Shown: positions 26,617 to 35,230 of the stretch, one piece after another
How positions within the stretch are numbered: the first letter of the stretch is position 1
Layout: each line of letters opens with the position of its first letter
Source: TMP-86 sp964247385
GTDB taxonomy: Bacteria; Pseudomonadota; Gammaproteobacteria; Steroidobacterales; Steroidobacteraceae
NCBI GenBank assembly: GCA_964247385.1
Contig: CAXTUB010000007.1
Span: 105,074-169,073 of the forward strand
Direction of reading: 5' to 3'
Length of the DNA stretch: 64,000 nt
The notes under the pieces: model-generated
What the model was told of the DNA's origin: nothing
Database searches by the model: none
What the model saw: the letters and a program-made list of their open reading frames with translations, nothing else
Position numbers and translations under genes: made by a program

Positions 26617-27318
26617 ATGAATTTCATGACTTCCGTAATCAATTTTTTCAAGGACGGCGGTTTCTTCCTGTACCCGCTGGCCTTGATTTTCGTAGTCGGC
26701 GTCGCGATTGCGATCGAGCGGTATGTGTACCTGACCCGCGAGACGATCCGGAACCGCGGCTTATGGGATGAGCTGGTGCCGCATCTGGGCTCCGGAAATT
26801 TCAAGGCTGCCGTGGGCATGACGCAAAATTCCAAATCGTCCATTGCCACCATTTTGAACTACGGCATCGCGCGGGTTGCCACTGCGCGGCGCCGCGACGA
26901 CATCGAAAAAGCCATGGACGAAAGCTTGCTCGAGGTCATTCCGCGATTGGAAAAGCGCACGCACTTTTTATCATCGCTCGCGAACGTGGGTCTGCTCATC
27001 GGCTTGCTCGGCACGGTGACCGGTTTGATTCAGGCATTCTCCGCCGTGGCTACAGCCAACCCCGCGGAAAAGGCCACTCTTTTGGCGCAAGCCATCTCGG
27101 TGGCCATGAACAACACGGCATCGGGCTTGCTCGTCGCGATCACACTGCTCTTGTCGCACATGTTCCTCGAAGCCAAAACCACGGCGCTCATCGACAGCTT
27201 GGAAATCGCTTCGGTGAAATTTCTCAACTCGATTACCGAGCGCAGGCCCGATGAGCAAGCGCCGGCATCGCCGCCGGTGTCGGCGCGCGCAGCTACCGCG
27301 GCGCGCGGCGCGATTTAG
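26617..27318 (+). CDS. ExbB/TolQ/MotA-type proton channel subunit
   Basis: A 233-residue inner-membrane protein. Three membrane segments are seen: FFLYPLALIFVVGVAIAI, the family signature ANVGLLIGLLGTVTGLIQAF, and NTASGLLVAITLLLSHMFL. The cytoplasmic loop between the first two is of ExbB length. It should form a proton-driven stator with the two ExbD proteins encoded next. The upstream site TAGGAGCG supports the ATG. An 86-bp gap separates it from the Pro/Ala-rich gene. In the Agl-Glt comparison this is the AglR position. Confidence 0.95.
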   Translation: MNFMTSVINFFKDGGFFLYPLALIFVVGVAIAIERYVYLTRETIRNRGLWDELVPHLGSGNFKAAVGMTQNSKSSIATILNYGIARVATARRRDDIEKAMDESLLEVIPRLEKRTHFLSSLANVGLLIGLLGTVTGLIQAFSAVATANPAEKATLLAQAISVAMNNTASGLLVAITLLLSHMFLEAKTTALIDSLEIASVKFLNSITERRPDEQAPASPPVSARAATAARGAI

Positions 27319-27387
27319 CGCCTGGCCGCGGCGGTTCTTGCAAGTCGAGCCTTGAGCGAAATGAAACAGTGAGAGCTTGAAGACCCC

Positions 27388-27894
27388 ATGAAGTCGAAGT
27401 CAGCGCGGCTCGTCCGGCGCAACCACGCGCGCTACCACCAGGGGCGCGACGATCTCAACATCGTGCCGATGATTGACATGATGGTGATCCTCGTATTCTT
27501 TTTGATTTTTACGGCCGTATTCTCCAAGACCAATATCTTGCAGCTCAACTTGCCGTCGAGCGCACAGGTGCCGGTAGATCTTCCCAAGGATTTGCAGCTC
27601 GAAGTCATTGTGCGGCCCGATGATCTCGTCGTGAACGATGCAAACACCGGTCCGTTGCGCACGTTTGCGAGGACGGCAACCGGTTACGACTACAACGGCT
27701 TATCGGAATTCATTCGCGCCGTGAAAGCCAAGTTTCCGCAAAAGCTCGATGCCAAGATCTTGTTGGGTCCGGATATTCCCTACGACGTACTCGTCCATGT
27801 CATGGACACCTTGCGCGTCTATGAGCTGCCCGTCGCGCCGTTCTCCAAGGCGGAGTTGTTCCCAGATGTCTCCGTGGGAGATGCGCCGATATGA
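27388..27894 (+). CDS. ExbD/TolR-type stator subunit 1
   Basis: A 168-residue protein with a basic cytoplasmic N-terminus and one membrane helix (VPMIDMMVILVFFLIFTAVF). The helix carries the conserved proton-relay aspartate at residue 30. A periplasmic domain follows (LQLEVIVRPDDLVV, LLGPDIPYDVLVHVMDTLR). Its last four bases overlap the start of the second ExbD gene. With that gene it corresponds to the AglQ/AglS pair of the gliding motor. Confidence 0.93.
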   Translation: MKSKSARLVRRNHARYHQGRDDLNIVPMIDMMVILVFFLIFTAVFSKTNILQLNLPSSAQVPVDLPKDLQLEVIVRPDDLVVNDANTGPLRTFARTATGYDYNGLSEFIRAVKAKFPQKLDAKILLGPDIPYDVLVHVMDTLRVYELPVAPFSKAELFPDVSVGDAPI

Positions 27895-28388
27895 CCCCGT
27901 ATCGCATCAAGCGCCATCGCAAGCGTTTTCACGCGGGAAATCATTTCGTGTTGATTCCCTTTATCGACATGATGACGATTCTGGTGGTCTTCTTGCTGGT
28001 GCACACCGCCGATACGGACATCTTGCCGAACACGAAGAGTATTTCCATTCCGCAGTCGCTCTCGGAGCGCAAGCCGAGCCCGACCGTGGTCGTCATGGTG
28101 ACGCGCGACTCCGTGTTCGTGGACGGCAAACTGGTTGGCACGCTGGGTGAGATTGGCGCCATGCCCGGCGTTGTCATTCCACCGCTGAAGTCTGCGCTCG
28201 TGGCACAAAACGACCGCATTCTGTCGCAGGCGCAGCGCACCGACATCAGCAAGCGCGAAGTCACCATCATGGGCGACAAGGGCACGCCGTATAGCGTGCT
28301 CAAGCGAATCATGGCGACCTGTACCGATGCGAACTTCGGCAAAGTATCTCTCGCCGTGGTCGAGCGCGAAGGTCCGGCGTCAAGCTGA
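27891..28388 (+). CDS. ExbD/TolR-type stator subunit 2
   Basis: A 165-residue second ExbD with a strongly basic N-terminus (RIKRHRKRFH) and a membrane helix LIPFIDMMTILVVFLLVHTA. The relay aspartate is residue 26. The periplasmic part ends TPYSVLKRIMATCTDANFGK. Sequence divergence from the first ExbD suggests a fixed heterodimer rather than a recent duplication. Its stop overlaps the start of the TonB-like gene by one base. Confidence 0.93.
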   Translation: MTPYRIKRHRKRFHAGNHFVLIPFIDMMTILVVFLLVHTADTDILPNTKSISIPQSLSERKPSPTVVVMVTRDSVFVDGKLVGTLGEIGAMPGVVIPPLKSALVAQNDRILSQAQRTDISKREVTIMGDKGTPYSVLKRIMATCTDANFGKVSLAVVEREGPASS

Positions 28389-29320
28389 TGGCCGCCACGA
28401 ACCCCAGCGTGCGCGGAGCCGCGGCTCTTGCACCGTATTTCAGGCGCTATGAGCTGCCGTGGTCTCCGAGCGAGGAGATGGAGCAGCGATTTCGCATCAT
28501 CCTGCGCAATCTGTTCATTGCATTCTGTGTGCTGGCGATTTTGATTCCGCTGTTGCCAAAGCGCGAGCGCGTCATCAATACCGATTCGCTGCCGGAGCGA
28601 GTGGTGCAATTGGTCATCGAGCCGCCCAAGCCACCGCCGCCTCCACCGCCGCCGCCGCTACCCAAACCAACCGAAAAGGCGCCGGTCGCAATCAAGGCGA
28701 CGCCGGTGGTGGATCCTCGCCAGAAGGCGTCCAAGAGCGGCTTGCTTGCATTTCAGGATCAGCTCGCTGATTTGCGCAATCAAGTGGACCTCGACAAGTT
28801 CTCGAAGAATCAAGCGAAGACCAATGATCCTGGGGACGTCACGGCGGTGCAGCGCTCGCTCATCACTTCAAAAGTGGGCGGCACCAGCGGCGGCATCACC
28901 ACCAGCAACATGAGCAGTGGCTTGGCCGCAGGCTCGGGGTCTTTGCACGGCATTTCGACCACCCAGGTCAAAGACCCCTCGTTGGGTGCCGGCTCGCACG
29001 GCGCCACGCGCGCCGGCGGAAGCGGCAAGTCTTCGCGCAGCGCAGAAGAGGTCGCGCTCGTGTTCGACCGCAATAAGGGTGCGATTTATGCTTTGTATAC
29101 TAGAGCCTTACGTGATAAACCTTCGATGCAAGGTAAGGTCGTTTTGGAGATTACCATTTCGCCTTCCGGCGAAATCACGGCGGCGCACGTCGTGTCGAGC
29201 GAGCTCAACGATCCGGAATTCGAAAGCAAGCTTGTCGCGCGCGTGAAGTTGTTTCGCTTCGATGCCAGGGACGTGGCGCCCATGACCACGACCAAGCCCA
29301 TCGATTTCTTCCCGCAGTAA
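28388..29320 (+). CDS. TonB-like protein with AgmX/PglI-type C-terminal domain
   Basis: A 310-residue energy-transducing protein. About 40 cytoplasmic residues precede one membrane helix (LFIAFCVLAILIPLL, about 42-56), a polyproline run near 80-90 and a Gly/Ser linker. The C-terminal domain is about 95 residues (GKVVLEITISPSGEITAAHV, ESKLVARVKLFRFDA). This domain is the type named after the Myxococcus gliding proteins AgmX and PglI. It should transmit ExbB/ExbD motion across the periplasm. It starts on the last base of exbD2 and its stop shares a base with the next start (TAATG). Confidence 0.9.
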   Translation: MAATNPSVRGAAALAPYFRRYELPWSPSEEMEQRFRIILRNLFIAFCVLAILIPLLPKRERVINTDSLPERVVQLVIEPPKPPPPPPPPPLPKPTEKAPVAIKATPVVDPRQKASKSGLLAFQDQLADLRNQVDLDKFSKNQAKTNDPGDVTAVQRSLITSKVGGTSGGITTSNMSSGLAAGSGSLHGISTTQVKDPSLGAGSHGATRAGGSGKSSRSAEEVALVFDRNKGAIYALYTRALRDKPSMQGKVVLEITISPSGEITAAHVVSSELNDPEFESKLVARVKLFRFDARDVAPMTTTKPIDFFPQ

Positions 29321-29670
29321 TGAACATCCAAAGTGAAATCGATTTTTTCTCAGAGCTCGGCGTGGTCGACAAGGCACGCTTTCTCACACGTCTCGTGGGC
29401 GAGCTCGCCGAGGAAGTCAAAGGCGGGCCCGGAGATGCCAATGATCTGCCGCGGTTTCGCTTCACCTTGGAAATTGCGCACCGGCTGTCCCGGCTCGTGT
29501 ATCAAATCTTGAGCGAGGACAACTCGCGTCCGCAGGACGATGTGATCATTCGCATGCTGCTTTCGGTTCGCGCCGACAAGCGCATGGAAAAACTCATGCA
29601 GCACGCCTACACGCGGGTGCTGTCGAATTTCGAGAGTCACGATACGACGGTACTGCTCAACGCCAACTAG
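29320..29670 (+). CDS. Small helical protein at the end of the Exb operon
   Basis: A 116-residue protein with no signal peptide or membrane segment, mostly predicted helix (DKARFLTRLVGELAEEVKGG, RFTLEIAHRLSRLVYQILSE). I do not recognise it. It is translationally coupled to the TonB-like gene (TAATG), so it is likely a cytoplasmic partner or regulator of the motor. It is the last gene before ppc. Confidence 0.75.
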   Translation: MNIQSEIDFFSELGVVDKARFLTRLVGELAEEVKGGPGDANDLPRFRFTLEIAHRLSRLVYQILSEDNSRPQDDVIIRMLLSVRADKRMEKLMQHAYTRVLSNFESHDTTVLLNAN

Positions 29671-29722
29671 GCGCGGCACTCGCTCGTTATCGATGCAATG
29701 CCGCATTTGTTAGTATCGCGGC

Positions 29723-32449
29723 GTGTCGCTGTACCGGCAAAGCATCCAATTTCCCGCAAAGGATTCGGCACTGCGCGACGACGTGCGCCTCTTGGGCACG
29801 ATCGTCGCCAATGTATTGCGCGAGCAGGGGGGCGAGGCCTTCATCGATTGGGTCGAAGGAGATCGGCAGGCCGCCATTCGCAGGCGTGAAGGGGATGCGG
29901 ACGGCGACTTGGAGCTGGTGCGGCGTACGCGCGGCCGGGCGCCGGACGCGGCGCGCGATTTGTCGCGGGCGTTTTATACCTGGTTCACTGCGATCAACAC
30001 GGCGGAGAAGGTGCATCGCATCCGGCGCCGGCGCCAATACATCAATGATTCCAGCACCGCGCAGCCCGGAGGCATCGCGGATTGCTTCGAGTGTTTCAAG
30101 AGCGAGGGCCGGACCGCGCAGGAAGTGATCGCGCTCGTCAGCTCACTGTCGATCGAGCCCGTGTTCACGGCGCATCCCACCGAATCCACACGCCGTACAC
30201 TGCTGCGCAAGCAGCAGCACGTGGCGCAGGATCTGATCGAGCGCCTGAATCCTGCTCTCAGCCCAAACGAGCTTGGCGTCATCGAGTCGAAAATTCACCT
30301 CGAGCTGACCACGATCTGGCAGACCGAGGACCATCCGCGTGAGCGGCTCACCGTGGCGGATGAGCGCGAGCACGTTCTGTTCTATCTGGTCGAAGTGCTG
30401 TACCGCGTCGTCCCGTTTTTCTTCGAGGAGATCGAAACCGCACTCGCCCGCACTTTCGATGTGGACATTCATACGCTCGACATCCCGAACATTCTGCATT
30501 TTGGCTCGTGGGTGGGCGGCGACATGGATGGCAACACGGAGGTGCACGCCAAAAGCATTCGCGAAACATTGCGCCGTCATGAAAAGCTGATCATCTCGAC
30601 GTATTACAGCGAGTGCCTGGCACTTGCCGAGACCTTGAGCCAGAGCGCGAATCGGGTCGGGATCGACCCGGCATTGAAGCGGCGCGTCGAACAATACATG
30701 GGCATTCTTCCGGGAGCGCAGACGATCGCGCCCGCGCGGCATGACAAGATGCCGTATCGGGCGTTTTTTGGACAAATTGCCGCTCGTCTCAAGACCACTT
30801 ACGACGGCCGGCCGAACGCCTATGAAGGTCCGGAAGAGTTCGCCGCCGATGTGCAGCTCGTCGCCGACAGCCTGCTTACAAATCATAGCCGGCACGGCGG
30901 ATATTTCCTGGTTCGGCGGCTGATCCGCCGCATTCGCACCTTCGGGTTTCACCTGGCCACGCTCGATATTCGCCAGCATGCGCGTGCGCATGACGCCGTG
31001 ATCTCGCAAGGGATGATGCGGCCAGAGTGGAGCGAGCTCGCGCCCCGAGAGCGCCTCGCCAGTTTGAAGGACTGGCTGGCGCGCGATCAGGGTCCGGCCG
31101 TTCCGTTGGATGCGTCTGGCCGAAGGACCCTGTGGGTTTTCGAGGCGATGATGCAAGTGCGGCACAAGTATGGAGCGCGTGCCATCCGCAGCTACATCGT
31201 TGGCGGTGCGGCCAGCGCGGAAGACGTCCTAGCCGCTCTTCTGCTTGCGAATTGGGCGGGTATCACAGATAAGCGCACGGGCCAAAGCCCCATCGACATT
31301 GCGCCGCTCCTGGAGTCCATCGCCTCGCTCCATCAGGCCGGGGAGATGTTGCGCGAGTTGGCGTGCGATGAGGTGTATCAAGCGCACTTGCAGGCGCGCG
31401 GCAATCGGCAGGTGGTGGTCGTTGGATATTCTGACGGCAACAAAGAGGCCGGTATCGCCGCATCGCGCTGGGCCGTGCAAGTGGCGCAAGAGCAAGCGGT
31501 GATGGCGGCGCGCGAAGGGCGTTTCGAGATCACCGTGTTTCACGGACGTGGCGGAACGCCGGCACGCGGCGGCGGCAGGACGGAGCATTTGATCGAGAGC
31601 GCGCCGCCCGGCGCCATGCGGCGCGTACTGCGAATCACCGAGCAAGGCGAAGTGGTCTCGCAGAACTATAGCTTGCGGCCCCTCGCCATGCGTTCGCTCG
31701 AGCGCACTTTTGCAGCGCTTGCGCGTGTCAGCGTCGATCCGCCGGCGGACGGGGGGGCAACTCCCGCACAGCGTGCGGCGATGCAAACTCTGGCGGCTGC
31801 CAGCGCGCAGAGCTATCGCAACCTCGTGTATGCGCGGCCGGAGTTCTTCACGTATTTCCGCGCGGTCACGCCCATCGATGTCATCGAGCGCATGCACATC
31901 GGCTCGCGTGCTGCGGCGCGCGCGGAATCGAATGGAATCGATGCGCTGCGCGCTCTTCCCTGGGTGTTCGCGTGGACCCAGAGCCGGCACATGCTGCCCG
32001 GCTGGTTCGGCTTGGGAACGGGAATTGCCGCCGCCAGCGCAGAGCATGGCGAAGCCGTGGTCGAGGAGATGCTCGCGCACTGGCCCTTTTTCCAATATCT
32101 CGTCAACGACGCCGAGGCCATGCTCGCGCGAACCGACCTGCGGCTCGCGGGGCACTACGATGAGCTGGCGCCACCCGAGGTGCGCATTTTCAGCGAGGCG
32201 ATTCAGCGCGAGTACGATCTCACGGTGAGTTCTCTATTGCGCTTGCGCGGTGCCGCGCGATTGCTCGACAGCGATCCCACGCTGCAACGTGCGATCAAGC
32301 TGCGCAACCCCTACCTCGACCCATTGCACCTGATGCAAGTGGATCTGTTGCAGCGTTGGCGCGCCGCCGGTCGAAGCGATGCCGCCTTGTTCGCAGCGCT
32401 CTTGTCCACGATTGGCGGCATCGCACAAGGCCTGCAGGCGACGGGATAG
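29723..32449 (+). CDS. ppc: Phosphoenolpyruvate carboxylase
   Basis: Carboxylates PEP to oxaloacetate to refill the TCA cycle. The 908-residue product has the catalytic-His motif FTAHPTEST near 147, and GSWVGGDMDGN, FGFHLATLDIRQH and VVVGYSDGNKEAG. The C-terminal RNPYLDPLHLMQ and the final Gly (GLQATG) are typical. The loop usually written FHGRGGxxGRGGG reads FHGRGGTPARGGG here, with Ala in place of Gly. The start is a GTG at 29723 with no strong ribosome site. It follows the Exb operon by 52 bp and could be cotranscribed, though functions differ. Confidence 0.96.
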   Translation: MSLYRQSIQFPAKDSALRDDVRLLGTIVANVLREQGGEAFIDWVEGDRQAAIRRREGDADGDLELVRRTRGRAPDAARDLSRAFYTWFTAINTAEKVHRIRRRRQYINDSSTAQPGGIADCFECFKSEGRTAQEVIALVSSLSIEPVFTAHPTESTRRTLLRKQQHVAQDLIERLNPALSPNELGVIESKIHLELTTIWQTEDHPRERLTVADEREHVLFYLVEVLYRVVPFFFEEIETALARTFDVDIHTLDIPNILHFGSWVGGDMDGNTEVHAKSIRETLRRHEKLIISTYYSECLALAETLSQSANRVGIDPALKRRVEQYMGILPGAQTIAPARHDKMPYRAFFGQIAARLKTTYDGRPNAYEGPEEFAADVQLVADSLLTNHSRHGGYFLVRRLIRRIRTFGFHLATLDIRQHARAHDAVISQGMMRPEWSELAPRERLASLKDWLARDQGPAVPLDASGRRTLWVFEAMMQVRHKYGARAIRSYIVGGAASAEDVLAALLLANWAGITDKRTGQSPIDIAPLLESIASLHQAGEMLRELACDEVYQAHLQARGNRQVVVVGYSDGNKEAGIAASRWAVQVAQEQAVMAAREGRFEITVFHGRGGTPARGGGRTEHLIESAPPGAMRRVLRITEQGEVVSQNYSLRPLAMRSLERTFAALARVSVDPPADGGATPAQRAAMQTLAAASAQSYRNLVYARPEFFTYFRAVTPIDVIERMHIGSRAAARAESNGIDALRALPWVFAWTQSRHMLPGWFGLGTGIAAASAEHGEAVVEEMLAHWPFFQYLVNDAEAMLARTDLRLAGHYDELAPPEVRIFSEAIQREYDLTVSSLLRLRGAARLLDSDPTLQRAIKLRNPYLDPLHLMQVDLLQRWRAAGRSDAALFAALLSTIGGIAQGLQATG

Positions 32450-32502
32450 CAACCGCGCAGCGCGAGATCTTGAAGCGCACGCTGGTGTCGTGGGCCGCGA
32501 AA

Positions 32503-33867
32503 CTAGCATTCGGGCACGTTGACCGCGAGCCCGCCCTGCGATGTCTCTTTGTAAATGACCGACATGTCACGCCCGGTTTGGCGCATGGTTGCAATCACCT
32601 GGTCGAGCGATACTTTGTGCGAGCCATCGCCGCGCATGGCGAGACGCGCGGCGCTGATTGCTTTGACCGATCCCATCGCGTTGCGCTCGATGCAGGGAAT
32701 TTGCACGAGGCCCGCGACCGGATCGCACGTCAGGCCCAAGTTGTGCTCCATGCCGATCTCGGCGGCGTTTTCCAATTGCTCGTTGCTGCCGTTGAGCGCC
32801 GACACGAGGCCTGCCGCCGCCATCGAGCAGGCGACGCCAACCTCGCCCTGGCAACCCATCTCAGCGCCTGATATGGATGCGTTCTTTTTATACAGCATGC
32901 CAACGGCGGCCGCGCTCAGCAAAAAACGGATGACGCCCTCGTCGTTCGCGCCTCCTTCGAAACGCGCATAGTAGTGCAACACCGCGGGCACGATGCCCGC
33001 GGCGCCGTTGGTGGGTGCGGTCACGACCTGGCCGCCCGCCGCATTTTCCTCATTGACCGCAAGCGCAAAAGCATTGACCCAATCGAGCGCGCGCATGGGG
33101 TCGTTCTCGCTCTGGGATTGCAGCATGCGGAACAACTTGGGTGCCCGGCGGCGCACGGCGAGAACGCCCGGAAGCAAGCCGCTCGCCTCGAATCCGCGCC
33201 GTACACAGCTCTGCATGACTTCCCAAATGCGAAGCAACTCGGAGCGAATTTGCTCCTGGCTGCGCCACGTGCGCTCGCGCGCCAGCATCAACTCGTGAAT
33301 TTCAAGACCGTGAGCGCGGGCGATGTCGAGAAGCTCTTGCGCCGAGCCGAATTCGTGCGGTGCAGCCGCCCGCGTTTCGCGGCCCGATTCACTGTCGCCT
33401 GCCTTGATGACGAAGCCGCCGCCAATGCTGTAATACTCCTCGGCATCGAGCAAGGCTCCGCCCGCGTCGTGCGCGGAAAATCGCATGCCATTCGAGTGGC
33501 CGGGGAGACGCTGATCGATGTGATACAAGAGATTCAGCGGCTCATCGAACTCGATCTCGTGGCCGCCGAGCAGGCGGATCTTCGCGCTCGAGCGAATGCG
33601 TGCAAGCGTCGGCTCGATGAGCGCAGGGTCGATGGTATCGGGCCGGTAGCCCTCCAATCCCAACAGGATAGCTCGATCGGTACAGTGGCCCCGGCCGGTG
33701 AGTGCAAGCGAGCCATATAGCTGCGCCGATACTTGCGCGGTGCGCGCAAGCGCGCCGCTCGACTGCAGCCGTTCGACGAACAGGCGCGCGGCGTTCATGG
33801 GGCCCATCGTGTGTGAGCTCGATGGGCCGATGCCAATTTTGAAGATATCGAAGACGCTAAGGCTCAC
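32503..33867 (-). CDS. sdaA: L-serine ammonia-lyase, iron-sulfur type
   Basis: Single-chain L-serine dehydratase converting serine to pyruvate and ammonia with a [4Fe-4S] cluster. The 454-residue product starts SVFDIFKIGIGPSSSHTMGP, the family hallmark. It contains the conserved cysteines in EMGCQGEVGVACSMAAAGL and LTCDPVAGLVQIPCIERNA. Length is normal. Its ATG overlaps the stop of the NlpC/P60 gene by 4 bp, so it is the last gene of a ppgK-NlpC-sdaA transcript. It converges with ppc, 53 bp apart. Confidence 0.95.
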   Translation of the reverse strand: MSLSVFDIFKIGIGPSSSHTMGPMNAARLFVERLQSSGALARTAQVSAQLYGSLALTGRGHCTDRAILLGLEGYRPDTIDPALIEPTLARIRSSAKIRLLGGHEIEFDEPLNLLYHIDQRLPGHSNGMRFSAHDAGGALLDAEEYYSIGGGFVIKAGDSESGRETRAAAPHEFGSAQELLDIARAHGLEIHELMLARERTWRSQEQIRSELLRIWEVMQSCVRRGFEASGLLPGVLAVRRRAPKLFRMLQSQSENDPMRALDWVNAFALAVNEENAAGGQVVTAPTNGAAGIVPAVLHYYARFEGGANDEGVIRFLLSAAAVGMLYKKNASISGAEMGCQGEVGVACSMAAAGLVSALNGSNEQLENAAEIGMEHNLGLTCDPVAGLVQIPCIERNAMGSVKAISAARLAMRGDGSHKVSLDQVIATMRQTGRDMSVIYKETSQGGLAVNVPEC

Positions 33868-34442
33868 CGACTGAATTGTAGTCCGTGTCGGTTTGGGATA
33901 TTGCCCAAACGCGACTCAGCCTGCCCCCGCAAGCGGCGCGCGACTAAAAAAGCCTGGTCGAATGGCGCAGCGTCGAGCCTGTCGATACGCACCTTTCCGC
34001 CGCTCGATGGCGCATGAACGAATTGTGCTGTGTTGCTCGCAATGCCGACGTGGAGTTTGGATCCCAAGCGCATGAATACCAGATCGCCCGGGAGGATTTG
34101 CTCGCGAACGACTTCGCGGCCTGCCAGGAGCTGCTCGCGCGCCGTGCGCGGCACGAGCAAACCGGCTTCGCTGGCCGCGAAAGAAACCAAGCCGCTACAG
34201 TCGAATCCCCCGGGCGCACTGCCGCCAAATCGATACGGTTGCCCGAGCATGCGCAGCGCCGCGGCGAGAAAGCGCTGCCGCGCCGAGTCATCGGCGGTGA
34301 TCGCCCTGTTGGTTTCTCCTGATCGTGTGGCAGACGAGGTACGCGCCGGAGTGAGCTTTGAAGGCGCAGCGCATGAGACGAGCAACACCACACAGATCGC
34401 TGCGCAGGGCGCCGCGCAAAGGCGGATAAAATATGCCGTCAC
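33864..34442 (-). CDS. NlpC/P60 family lipoprotein
   Basis: About 192 residues. Putative periplasmic peptidoglycan endopeptidase. The lipobox is VLLVSC. The NlpC/P60 domain carries the nucleophile in GGFDCSGLVSFAASEAG and the His in KLHVGIASN. The GTG at 34442 gives a proper lipoprotein signal and overlaps the ppgK stop (GTGA). A longer frame to 34646 is Arg-rich and lies inside ppgK on the same strand, so it is rejected. Its place between a kinase and a dehydratase looks fortuitous. Confidence 0.88.
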   Translation of the reverse strand: MTAYFIRLCAAPCAAICVVLLVSCAAPSKLTPARTSSATRSGETNRAITADDSARQRFLAAALRMLGQPYRFGGSAPGGFDCSGLVSFAASEAGLLVPRTAREQLLAGREVVREQILPGDLVFMRLGSKLHVGIASNTAQFVHAPSSGGKVRIDRLDAAPFDQAFLVARRLRGQAESRLGNIPNRHGLQFSR

Positions 34443-35185
34443 CTCTCCGCAGCGGCCATCGCCGCGCCAACGATTCCCGCATCGGCACGCAATCTGCCGA
34501 TGGCCAGGGGTGTTTTGCATTCGAGCATCGCAAAAAATTGCGCCGCCTCTGCGGTGATGCCGCCGCACAGAATCATGAGATCGGGCCAGAGCAGCTGCTG
34601 ATATTCGCGTAGGACTCGGCTGAGCCGGCTCGCCCACGCGTCCCAACTGAGAGATTCCTCTGTTCGAATTCTGCCGGAGCCGCGCTGCTCAGCTTCCAAA
34701 CCATCCACTTGCAAATGCCCGAGCTCAGAATTTGGAATGAGCTTGCCATCGATGAACATGGCGCTGCCGATTCCGGTGCCCAGCGTGAGCACCAAGACGA
34801 AGCCTTTGACATCACGGCCCGCGCCAAATTTGATCTCGGCAATTCCGGCGGCATCGCCATCATTGACGGCCGTCACCGCATGCGACAGGCGTTTTGCCGC
34901 CATTTCCGCCAGTGGCTGGCCGATCCATGCCGCGTTGATGTGAGCGGCCGTCTGCACGCGCCCTTGAAAAATGACGCTTGGAAATGCAATGCCCACCGGC
35001 AATTCGCGCGCCTCTTCGCCGGCCGCGGCCATGATGGCATCGAGCATCTCCGGCACCGAGCCTTGCGCCGGCGTAACCACGCTGCGCCGCTCCGTGACGA
35101 ATGCTCCAGTTTGCAAATTGATGACAGCGCTTTTGATGGAAGAGCCGCCCACATCCACTCCAACTGCGTGCTCGTATGCGCTCAC
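34439..35185 (-). CDS. ppgK: ROK-family polyphosphate glucokinase
   Basis: A 248-residue sugar kinase. The phosphate motif VGVDVGGSSIKSAVI lies at the N-terminus, the catalytic Asp in VNDGDAAGIAE, and the GTG loop in LTLGTGIGSAMFIDGKLIPN. ELGHLQVDG lacks the CxCGxxGC zinc motif of typical ROK kinases, as in polyphosphate glucokinases. It would phosphorylate glucose from glycogen breakdown with polyphosphate or ATP. It starts with GTG and is divergent from glgP with only 45 bp between, so shared control is likely. Confidence 0.85.
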   Translation of the reverse strand: MSAYEHAVGVDVGGSSIKSAVINLQTGAFVTERRSVVTPAQGSVPEMLDAIMAAAGEEARELPVGIAFPSVIFQGRVQTAAHINAAWIGQPLAEMAAKRLSHAVTAVNDGDAAGIAEIKFGAGRDVKGFVLVLTLGTGIGSAMFIDGKLIPNSELGHLQVDGLEAEQRGSGRIRTEESLSWDAWASRLSRVLREYQQLLWPDLMILCGGITAEAAQFFAMLECKTPLAIGRLRADAGIVGAAMAAAER

Positions 35186-35215
35186 AAGTCGTCATCCTGT
35201 CCGGCAAGGTGTTCT

Positions 35216-35221
35216 TATAAT
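35216..35221 (+). promoter_or_regulatory. Consensus -10 box just upstream of glgP
   Basis: A perfect TATAAT lies 9 bp before the glgP ATG; no clear -35 is seen. Transcription from it would begin 0-3 nt from the start codon, giving a leaderless or nearly leaderless message, and no ribosome site is visible before the ATG. On the other strand the same bases read TATTAT, 31 bp from the ppgK start, so one AT-rich core may serve both directions. Confidence 0.45.
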
Positions 35222-35230
35222 ACCGCCCCC

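Noticed and set aside
30143..31165. A 340-codon minus-strand frame opposite ppc
   Set aside because: Antisense shadow of ppc with no protein family features.
34709..35230. Long N-terminal extension of glgP
   Set aside because: Antisense to ppgK and not phosphorylase-like; the family start matches the ATG at 35231.
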